NCBI GenBank assembly: GCA_902728285.1
Contig: CACVBU010000051.1
Coordinates: 62,001-126,000 of the forward strand
Direction of reading: 5' to 3'
Length of the DNA: 64,000 nucleotides
Source of the DNA: Clytia hemisphaerica
Taxonomy: Eukaryota > Cnidaria > Hydrozoa > Leptothecata > Clytiidae
The notes beneath the pieces were generated by a model. The model had not been told where the DNA came from and ran no database searches. It worked only from the letters and a program-made list of their open reading frames with translations. Within the stretch, counting starts at the first letter, position 1, and each line of letters opens with the position of its first letter. This document shows positions 17,867-27,013 of the stretch, piece after piece. The translations under genes were made by a program, and so were the position numbers.

Positions 17867-18710
17867 AAAAAGATAATGTCAACTCTGTTTAAATTTGCAA
17901 TTGGCGCCAAAATGTCCAAATTCGGCAATTTGGCAAATTAAATCCCGGCCAAATTAAAAAAAAAGAAAAAATAATTGTGTGAAAAATCACAACTTTCTAG
18001 TACTGTATACTTTGAGTAATTTTCACCTATTTAAATGTGACAAAATTTCCGATTCGCCAAATTAAATCCCCGCCAAAAATTGTTTTTCGGCCAATCACCA
18101 AATCAAGTCCACGTCAAAATTTATCCACTAAAGGTGCTATCCATTCAGACTCACACTAGTTTTTCCTAGTTTTTTTTATGTAATCGGATCATATCTTTAC
18201 TCAGACGTTTAATCATGTAAGATTTTTCTAACATCATTTCATATTCATTTATATCTTATCATCATTTTGAAAATACCGATTATCTTGAAAATCATTGCTA
18301 TGAATACTTTATTTAACTCACCCCCAGAAGTTGGGTCCATAGATATTCTTAAGGTTTTCTTTCGAACTCCCTGCACTCATATCTCTTTGAAAGATCTTAA
18401 ACTAGAAATATCTCAAAATCTATAAGATCACAGTTTTACTTGATCTTATTATGGTTTTTGTTTAAAATCTGGCCTTCCACCTTCACACGTACACTGAAGT
18501 TGGAGCCCAGGCTTTAGCACGTTAGAGTTTGTAAAGATAAAGGCAACAATAATTAGCTAACGGCCCTGCAAGGAAAGTTCATTATGGTACTCTTCTAGTT
18601 ATCGGGTTGTTTGTTCATTTTCGCTGCGGCTCATGGTAATTATTTGCATTTTTTAGCAATAACAAAAATGCAGAGGACCAAACTGAAAGTTTGCATAACC
18701 TTCTCCTTTT
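17867..18710. other. Intergenic, no gene recognised
   Basis: 17880-18120 is rich in CGCCAAATT/GGCCAAATT words, suggesting degenerate repeats. Otherwise AT-rich without ORFs. Confidence 0.35.
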
Positions 18711-19326
18711 ACACCCCCGTGTCACAGACCCAGTGGGACCCCCTCCCCACTGGAAAAATGGGCCGAAAATTTGTCCTCGGTGAGAAAAATACCCTGAAAT
18801 TTCATCCCCATTGATAAAATTACACTGAAATCTCATCCCCACTGGGAAAAGCATTAAAATTCTATATCCTCACTGGATTTTGGAGCTGTAAACAATAAAA
18901 TTTGAAATCCCAACCCATTAAAGCATTAAAATTTTTCATCCCTATTACACCCCCTTCTCACAGACCCACTGGGAACCCCTCCCACTGGAAAAATTTGCCA
19001 AAATATCGTCCTCGGTGAAATATTATACCCCAACTTTCTTCCCCACTGGAAACAATCAAATAAATCAATCCTCACTGCAAAATATCAAGCTATTTTCACC
19101 ATCCTCACTGAATCTTCTGACTTAAAAAACAAAAGATTTTAAATCCCCAGGCACAAAAAATAAGGGAATATCGATCCCCATCGAATTTCAGTCCGGTATT
19201 TTTATCCCCACTGGCTGAAAAGATTCCACCGGGTCTGTGAGAAGGGGGTGTCCTATTGGCATTTGGCTCCTTCAATCTATCCCCACTGGGTAAAAAGTTC
19301 TCACCGGGTCATTGAGACAGGGGTGT
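18711..19326. mobile_element. Outer ACACCCC-type MITE, 616 bp
   Basis: Left end ACACCCCCGTGTCACAGACC; right end, inverted, ACACCCCTGTCTCAATGACC, followed by CCCACTGG-type repeats. The interior repeats TCCCCACTGGAAAAA-like words about every 30-60 bp. A younger copy of the same family sits inside (18947-19251). Confidence 0.6.
18947..19251. mobile_element. Inner ACACCCC-type MITE, 305 bp, 6-bp target duplication
   Basis: The 21-bp terminal repeats match perfectly (ACACCCCCTTCTCACAGACC and complement). CCTATT directly flanks both sides (18941-18946, 19252-19257). Nested in an older relative. Confidence 0.75.
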
Positions 19327-19380
19327 CATATTGTCAATATCTCTAAATGCTGAAAATTTTTATTTTAGTTTCAATTTCAG

Positions 19381-19570
19381 AGAGGCTGAACGTGTATTTT
19401 GCAGACCGATTTGTAAAGTACTAAGCTCATGTGACTGTATTTTCGGATACTTGTCAATAGAATTTATCAATATGTGGACTGAACTTCAAAGAGTTTTCCT
19501 CAGTCTTATCACCCTTAATCCTCATTTGAAGGCTAATGTTCCGGTCTGTGAAATAATTGAACGTGCGTAA
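19381..19570 (+). CDS. Candidate terminal exon of an unknown gene
   Basis: A strong acceptor (TTTTAGTTTCAATTTCAG) ends at 19380. The following frame is open for about 62 codons to TAA, reading EAERVFCRPICKVLSSCDC, a hydrophobic stretch, then LNPHLKANVPVCEIIERA. Composition looks protein-like rather than random AT-rich ORF. No family recognised and no upstream exon identified, so this is tentative. Confidence 0.3.
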
Positions 19571-19604
19571 CGCACTGGGCTCAACTTCAGTATTTTTCCA
19601 ACCC

Positions 19605-19950
19605 ACATTACTGGCTATGATATATTGAGAATTTTGGTCAATTCCTCGTTTTTTGCTATTTTAAGTTCGAGCGAGAAAGTCGTTTTTGGGCTAATTGATA
19701 AATTTGTTCGAATATTTCGATTTGGGTGGGGTTTATGGACTTCCAGACCATATTCTGAGCCCTGTTGGACCATTCTTGGACTTTTAGATCCTCAGATCCT
19801 AAGGTCCTAAGTCTTAAGTTTAATGTTAAAACTCCAAGTCGACTATACCTTTTCAACCTAATTTAGAGCACTTCCAAATTATTTGTGGTTCCAAGATTTC
19901 ATGGGAATTTCCCTTTTTTATCAAATATTTTGGCCAGTATTATTGCAGCT
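19605..19950. repeat. Degenerate copy of the 7680-8000 MITE family
   Basis: Shares the order of many words with 7680-8000 (AAGTTCGAGCGAGAA, GATCCTCA..TCCTAAG, TTAGAGCACTT, ATTTGTGGTT), with about 25-30 percent differences by eye. Terminal repeats are weak. Confidence 0.55.
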
Positions 19951-21650
19951 GCCACATAACGTTTTTTGAACTCTTTAGGCTCCCCCAAAGTTGTTACCTC
20001 GTTTTGGCGTAAAACTCGCCCGCAGGACCTAAAACTCTAAAACTTTCAAAAAATGAAAATAAAAACCGAACAGGAAAAAACCAAGGGAAAAATGTGCAAA
20101 ATTTAAGTTAAATCCGATCATTTCTGAAGTCTCCAGGCTGCTCTAAGGTTTTAGCCCCGTTTTGGCGAAAAACTCATCCCCAGGCCCCAAGAATCAAAAT
20201 TTTCAAAAAATAAAAAGACACCTCCACATATTTTACCCAAGGAACAAGTGTGTCGAATTCCAACCAAATCCGACCATTTTTTGAAGGATTCCCCAAAGTT
20301 TTAGCCTCTTTTTTGCGTAAAACTCGTCCTCAGGCTCAAAAAATCAAAATTAAGAAAAAAATGAAAAACGCCCTCCAGATATTCGCCCAAGGAAAAAGTG
20401 TGCAAAATTTCAACCAAATCCGACAATTACATTACAGGTTACATTTTTCCGCCAAGTTGGACTTTTTCTTAGGTCTCCAGGCTGTCCCAAATCTCAGGCC
20501 TTGTTTTGGCGAAAAACTCTGCCCCAGGCCCCAAAAATCATAATTTTTGAAAAATTAGAAAATTTCTCTAAGATATTCACCCAAAGAAGAGAGGTCCCAA
20601 ATTTCAGCCTAATCAGACCAATTTTGAGGTCTCCAGGCTGCCCTAAAGTTTAGCCTCGTTTTGGCGAAAGAATCGTTCCCAGGCTCTAAAAATTAAAAAT
20701 TTTCGAAAAATCAAAAGTCACCCCCAGATATTCACCAAAGGAACAAGTGTGCCAAATTTCAGCCAAATCCGGCAATTTTTGAAGTCTCCAGGCTGCCTCC
20801 GAGTTTTAGCCTCGTTTTGACGTAAAAACTCGTCCCAAGGCCCCAAAATTTAAATTTTTGAAGATTTGAAAAACGCCCTCAGTTATTCATCAAAGGAAAA
20901 AATGTCCCAAACTTCAGTCAAATCAGACCAATTTCGAGGTCTCCAGGTGCCCCAAAATTTTTGCCTCGTTTTGGCGAAAAACTCGTCCCCAGGCCCAAAA
21001 AATCAAAATTTTTGAAAAATGAAAAAACTCCCTCAGATACTCAGTCAAGCAACAAGTTTGCCAAATTTCAGCCAAATCCGACCATTTTTGAAGTCTCCAG
21101 GCTGCCCCAAAGTTTTAGCCTCATTTTGGTGAAAAACTCGTCCCCATGCCCCAAAAATCAAAATTTTTGAAAAATGAAAGAAATACCTCCAGATATTAAC
21201 CCAAGGAACAAGTGTGCCAAATTTCAGCCAAATCTAACCCTTTTTGAAGTCTCCAGGCTGCCCTGCAGATTTAGCCTCGTTTTGGCGTAAAAACTCGTCT
21301 CAAGGCCCCAAAAATCAAAATTTTTGAAAAATGAAAAAAAATTCCTCAGATACTCACCCAAGCAACAAGTGTGCCAAATTTCAGCCAAATCCGACTATTT
21401 TTGAAGTCTCCAGGCTTCCCCAGAGTTTTAGCCTCGTTTTGGTAAAAAACTCGTCCCCAGGCCCCAAAAATCAACATTTTTGAAAAATGAAAAAAACACC
21501 TCCAGATATTAACCCAAGGAACAAGTGTGCCAAATTTCAGCATAATCTAACCCTTTTTGAAGTCTCCAGGCTGCCCCAAAGATTTAGCCTCGTTTTGGCG
21601 TGAAAACTCGTCCCAGGCCCCAAAAATCAAAATTTTTGAAAAGTGAAAAA
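19951..21650. repeat. About 155-bp degenerate tandem repeat, 10-11 units
   Basis: GTCTCCAGGCTGCCCCAAAG-type blocks recur at about 20129, 20470, 20628, 20785, 20938, 21090, 21249, 21405 and 21560, typically 152-160 bp apart (one block is disrupted near 20285). Each unit continues TTTTAGCCTCGTTTTGGCG, AACTCGTCCCCAGGCCCC, an A-rich stretch and GTGTGCCAAATTTCAGCC. Short ORFs here are not genes. Confidence 0.85.
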
Positions 21651-22329
21651 ATATATTCACAATTTCAATAATATTCAAGCATTGGTCAAATTTTCGAGTC
21701 ACTGAAAACAATACATCAAGCAAAAATTAGCATCTAGGGTAGTAGCTATCTCAAAACCACCCTGTTCGTTTTTGAAACCTTCTGATCGGGATGAAAAAAT
21801 TGGGTGCGCCATAGGATTAAAATAAGACCCCCCCAAAGTACCAAAGATGACCTATTTCGATAAAATTATCAATGTTACGATTATAATTAGCAGATAGTGT
21901 CATTTGAGACAACATTGACAATTTTTTCTCATGGATTGCAATCAAATTGCAAAAACGAGATTTCAATAACGAACATACCAGAATTTCAACTTGAAAAAAT
22001 GGCTAAAAAAATTTTTTTTTCGCCCAAAACAGCAAATATTCTTCAAAGTGGTGTTAATTAAGTCCTAAAAATCGCATTGGGTCAAAAACAAAAAAATTAT
22101 ATTTTATCTTTCTCCTAGGTTTGAGATGCGGGTCTAAAAGCGTTTCGCATACAACCTAGGGCATCTTCCAGGCAAAAAAATTGACCGTCATTTTGTGAAA
22201 TTTCCGAAATATGACGAAGTGAATTGACTTTTTCTCTGCTCAAATTTGAAGATAAGGACCCTGTTGAGGCTATCAGCTGAAAAGAAATTTAAGATACAAG
22301 CTCACAAAAAAGATTCCACTCATGTTCGG
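21651..22329. other. Intergenic, no gene recognised
   Basis: AT-rich, no ORF or repeat boundary that can be supported. It borders the inferred 3' end of the CR1-like element. Confidence 0.35.
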
Positions 22330-22359
22330 TTTTGAAACATTTTATTATAATGTAACAAA

Positions 22360-23160
22360 TGTCGTGTAAAAGGACTGATTTGGCTTAAAGAATGCTTGAA
22401 GCTGATACTGAAAAAGATGATTAACTAATTTCTATTGAAAAGTACCTTATCTAATTATCACCAATCAATACCTAATCATCATTGATCAAGAAAACAAACT
22501 GATCACGTTTCTATTGCAAAGTACCTTAAAGAAGGAGGGACAACAACAGATTGTTTTAATTCTAAAACAAACTCATCATCATTAATATGAAGAAATAACA
22601 TTTCGTCACCCACTCAACGAAATCACCTGCGAACTCCTGAGAGCCAAAATTCTATCACAACCGCACCCTATTTTGAGAATATCAACCAATCAGATTCAAG
22701 CAGTGAAATCCCATTGTTGTTACAAACCAATCCGATCCAAACACACCCCTAGCACGAACAATAACTATTATCTACACTTATTGTAATATTAATTAACAGA
22801 ACTTATAAATAAGCTAAAATGTATTTAAACTGAGGTTTTTGTAATTGTAAGATAGTAGTAGTGTAGTTTTACCCATCTTACGATGGACATAGAACTGTAA
22901 ATTAGAAGAGATATAAGAATATAAAATATGATTATGGCAATGGATGTAAATTAAGGAATAATATTAAGAAGATATTAAATTTGGAGAAAAAGATTTCTTC
23001 TTTCTTTATCTTAAGGTAAGCTTAATCTCTAAGAAGGAAGCTCTATAAGTCAAACTTTATGAACTGATCTATTTTCTAGTTTTCTTATCTTTGCATATTT
23101 CGAACACATTTTCAAAAAGCACCATAGAACTACGTGTATCCAAGCAGGGGATATACGACA
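22360..23160 (+). repeat. 5' LTR, 801 bp
   Basis: TG...CA ends within a TGTCGT/ACGACA inverted pair. A TATAAATA box candidate is at 22804-22811. A possible splice donor AAGGTAAGC is at about 23014. Matches the 3' LTR base for base by eye. Confidence 0.9.
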
Positions 23161-23178
23161 TGGAGGTTCTACCGAGAC
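23161..23178 (+). promoter_or_regulatory. Primer-binding-site candidate
   Basis: TGGAGGTTCTACCGAGAC begins directly after the LTR. TGG is the complement of a tRNA CCA end, and the next bases could pair with an acceptor and T-arm. The tRNA type was not identified. Confidence 0.55.
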
Positions 23179-25052
23179 AAAGTTTCGATTTATAGACCTT
23201 CAATTTTAGTGAGTATTTTGTATTTCATTTCTTTTGCGTTTGAACAGTAGTTTGAATGTGTGTTGTTTATGATTTTATTCTATTCCAAGAAGTGGACTTT
23301 GTTTATTGTATAGTATATTAATGTTTTTTTGCTCCAACAGTATTTCTTTTAGACTTCAAAGAAAGTCCCCAAAACTGCAAGTGATATTTTTCCTTTTTTG
23401 AATGAGAGATGAGAGGATAGAGAAGAGAGAATCTACAACGATTGTGTAAATAGTGTATATATTTTTGGTTTCAAATATCCCAAAATTAACATTAGAGAAA
23501 TATGAAACGGGATGATGAAGACATGGCGTAGAAATAAGTGAAAGCGTGAGAGAGTGACGAGAAATCGCGTGAGTTTGAAGAACATTGTAAGTTCCGTTTG
23601 ACCAAGAGTTTTTTGATTGTATTTACCGTTGAAAAAGATTTATTCAAGAACAAAGATGTGATATTAAATTAATAAGAGGTTGAGTGTTCCAGGGCCCGGA
23701 GATGCCAACTTGCTACTTGTTTAAAGAATATTACATGTTTGTTCCATCAATAGAGTTTTTATATATTGAATGTTAAATGTTTTACATGATATGTTTTTGT
23801 GATATCCTACGCGCTGAGAGTGAGAGTTAGAGTGAGATTGAAATTGAAAACCTAAGTTAAGGATGTATGTATATGCCCGATTGGCATAGATTCGCGGTAT
23901 CGACGGATAGCTAAGTAGAGATTACTTGGTTTCAGCCTAATTAAGATATGATAAGATATCAATCAACGAGTTGAGCATCCCATTGTGCACATGGAGATGT
24001 CAACGTAAGAGTTGAAAGGATATTTTACCTTTGTTCGGATGTTTAAGCTCGTGGAAACAATTGAATGAGATATGGTTTATTTACGATGGTATTCCTGTCT
24101 GGAGACAGAGGAATTGATATTCGTTACCGAATTGAGATATTTTATTAAGCGATATTTATTACACCGATTACGATATTCAAAGAGAGAGAGAAAGAGAGTT
24201 ATTTATAAATTCGATGGCAATCGATAACACCGAACCAGCAACAATTATCTTACCATTATTGAGAGAAGAGGTTAGATAGAAGATAGACATTCTCGAAGTC
24301 ATCTTACCGTAACGCCTCATGATAAAGTCTGAAAGAACTTTAACCAATTGACAATAGAAAAAAACGATCGATTGATCAATATCAAATTGATCCCTTGAAG
24401 AATAACGACTAAATTAACGCAACAAGGAAGACCATGGCAACAAAAGAGAAGAAAATGAATATAGATATTACACAAATAATTAATTGAAAATATATGAACA
24501 ATAAACTTGTAGGAGTATAAAGTTACAGAAGAAACTCCTGAGTAGAAGCTGGCGCAGAAGTGTTATGAAGAGACTTCTCAGCTTCTACGGGTCAAATCAG
24601 GGATTTGACTGGTATACATGTATACGAGCAAATTACGCGGTAATTTGAAAGAAATAATAAGCAAAGAAGACTCGAGCAAAACGTATAGTTAAAAAGAAAT
24701 AATAAAACAAAAACTGAATACACGTATTTTAATAGACAACATCTAAAAGACAATGAACAAAAGACGATGCATGAAATTATTAAGTAAAAAAAATTATAAC
24801 TGAAACCAATTAATGAACCGACATATTGATGACATATCATTAGAAGTGGAAAAGACAGAACACTGAGAACAACCCAATTTTAATTGAACATTCAAGAACC
24901 ACATCGAGATAAAGAAGCTTGTCCATAACCAGAAAGGAGACCGTCAGTAAATCCGGAATATCTGACCGCGTCAACTCATCCTAAAAAGGCAAAACGACAA
25001 CAATTACAGACAATTGTACAGAGACATAAACCGTTTTCAACAGCAAGCAGAA
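23179..25052 (+). other. Long untranslated leader of the LTR element
   Basis: About 1.9 kb without a usable + strand ORF. Contains purine-rich GAGAGAGAGAAAGAGAGAG at about 24181. It may hold packaging or translation signals, or be spliced between the LTR donor and an acceptor before gag; no single acceptor stands out. Confidence 0.5.
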
Positions 25053-25736
25053 ATGGCCGTAGCTCAAGATGAAGCCGCTGCTGTCGCACAAATTTTAATT
25101 CCAAGACAAATCGAAATATCGTCATTACCAACATTTGGACTCGACCCAGCGGATGATATAACCGAATTTTTCGTCAACTATGAAATAACAATTGAATTTT
25201 ACGAGCTCACAGACGAGCTAAAAGCTAAGCTCCTCACTCGAGTATTAAAAGACAGGGCACTTACATTTTATCGCACCCTTGCCGCAGACGTCCGTGCTAA
25301 CTACCATAATTTGAAACAAGCACTTACAGATGAATTCGACGTGCCACAAATCAAGTATCGAAAACGCCAACTCTTACACCAAATCTCCCAACATGGAGAG
25401 CCAATCAGCACGTACTTGAGCCGACTTGAGAAACTTGCTCAAAATCTTAATGTTCTCGTCCATACAAAACTTGATATCATGATTGCTGGACTAGATTCTG
25501 GATACAGGAACTACTTACAAATGAAGCAACCAGAGACGTACCGTGAGGCAACCCATGCACTTTTGCTGAAAGAGGCAGTTGATCCACCAATGGAGTATTT
25601 AATTGAAGATTTAATGAACCAAATAAAGCATATTAAAACCGATAAAGAACAGGGCGATTGTGAACAATCCGTAGTTTGTTTCATATGCAAAGAGGAAGGA
25701 CACATTTCCAGATATTGCCCCATTAAATATGATTAA
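25053..25736 (+). CDS. gag: Retrotransposon Gag with CCHC zinc knuckle
   Basis: 227 codons from the first ATG (MAVAQDEAAAV); the frame is open upstream to at least 25014 but lacks an earlier ATG there. The middle (about residues 25-165) resembles the Ty3/gypsy-type retrotransposon Gag capsid region: a FFVNYE segment, an ALTDEFDVPQ.. stretch, ISTYLSRLEKLAQNL, and an IAGL motif. Near the C-terminus CFICKEEGHISRYC gives CX2CX4HX4C, an RNA-binding knuckle. It ends with TAA and no pol frame follows, so the protein would form particles and package RNA while depending on a partner for reverse transcription and integration. Confidence 0.88.
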   Translation: MAVAQDEAAAVAQILIPRQIEISSLPTFGLDPADDITEFFVNYEITIEFYELTDELKAKLLTRVLKDRALTFYRTLAADVRANYHNLKQALTDEFDVPQIKYRKRQLLHQISQHGEPISTYLSRLEKLAQNLNVLVHTKLDIMIAGLDSGYRNYLQMKQPETYREATHALLLKEAVDPPMEYLIEDLMNQIKHIKTDKEQGDCEQSVVCFICKEEGHISRYCPIKYD

Positions 25737-26160
25737 CTGTGAGAAAGAAACTATTGAACTAAATTGATTGACAAAAAAAGACCATATATTCTAAGAAAAG
25801 TATTTTACCGTAATTGAATCTTATTTACTTTGTCACTAATATATATATTAAGACATTATATTTAACATAATATTTAGCATAAAACTAAGACAACAGGAAT
25901 GAACATTAATTTGGCATTGATTGACATCCACTATAATTAACTTTGAAAGTGATGCAACATGTATTGGCCTTTAGAAAAATTGACAATTAAACTTGATATT
26001 TTATGATGATGGAACCAAGATGATTCGAAATTAACAAGGGGGATAACGCTTTGATACTGCCTTGTAATTTCACAAGCTGAACCAAACAGATCAACATAAA
26101 TAAAGAGCATATAAACCAAAGTTCCAGTGATGAGGACATCACTATTATTTACCACCCGGA
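25737..26160 (+). other. 3' non-coding part of the LTR element
   Basis: No ORF on the + strand. The bases before the 3' LTR (ACCACCCGGA) are not a typical polypurine tract, an oddity for an element with such fresh LTRs. Confidence 0.5.
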
Positions 26161-26961
26161 TGTCGTGTAAAAGGACTGATTTGGCTTAAAGAATGCTTGA
26201 AGCTGATACTGAAAAAGATGATTAACTAATTTCTATTGAAAAGTACCTTATCTAATTATCACCAATCAATACCTAATCATCATTGATCAAGAAAACAAAC
26301 TGATCACGTTTCTATTGCAAAGTACCTTAAAGAAGGAGGGACAACAACAGATTGTTTTAATTCTAAAACAAACTCATCATCATTAATATGAAGAAATAAC
26401 ATTTCGTCACCCACTCAACGAAATCACCTGCGAACTCCTGAGAGCCAAAATTCTATCACAACCGCACCCTATTTTGAGAATATCAACCAATCAGATTCAA
26501 GCAGTGAAATCCCATTGTTGTTACAAACCAATCCGATCCAAACACACCCCTAGCACGAACAATAACTATTATCTACACTTATTGTAATATTAATTAACAG
26601 AACTTATAAATAAGCTAAAATGTATTTAAACTGAGGTTTTTGTAATTGTAAGATAGTAGTAGTGTAGTTTTACCCATCTTACGATGGACATAGAACTGTA
26701 AATTAGAAGAGATATAAGAATATAAAATATGATTATGGCAATGGATGTAAATTAAGGAATAATATTAAGAAGATATTAAATTTGGAGAAAAAGATTTCTT
26801 CTTTCTTTATCTTAAGGTAAGCTTAATCTCTAAGAAGGAAGCTCTATAAGTCAAACTTTATGAACTGATCTATTTTCTAGTTTTCTTATCTTTGCATATT
26901 TCGAACACATTTTCAAAAAGCACCATAGAACTACGTGTATCCAAGCAGGGGATATACGACA
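26161..26961 (+). repeat. 3' LTR, 801 bp
   Basis: Same ends and sequence as the 5' LTR. Followed by CAAA, the right copy of the target duplication, then the CR1 3' UTR. Confidence 0.9.
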
Positions 26962-27013
26962 CAAAGTTCTAGGCGCACGAGGGCCTCTGGAACTGATCGT
27001 GATTATACGTATT

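Larger units (their letters stand above)
22360..26961 (+). mobile_element. Gag-only LTR retrotransposon, 4.6 kb
   Basis: Two 801-bp direct repeats (22360-23160, 26161-26961), no difference seen on reading through both, starting TGTCGT and ending ACGACA, with a 4-bp flanking duplication CAAA (22356-22359, 26962-26965). The 3.0-kb interior has a 1.9-kb leader, one Gag ORF and 424 nt before the 3' LTR; there is no protease, RT, RNase H or integrase. It must rely on enzymes from another element. Identical LTRs imply a recent insertion. It sits in the 3' UTR of the CR1-like LINE. Confidence 0.9.

Noticed and set aside
14409-21650. CRISPR-like array
   Set aside because: Units are contiguous tandem repeats with no constant repeat/variable spacer pattern.
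22360-26961. Pair of 801-bp repeats as a segmental duplication or assembly echo
   Set aside because: TG/CA ends, primer-site position, Gag in between and a flanking 4-bp duplication fit an LTR element.
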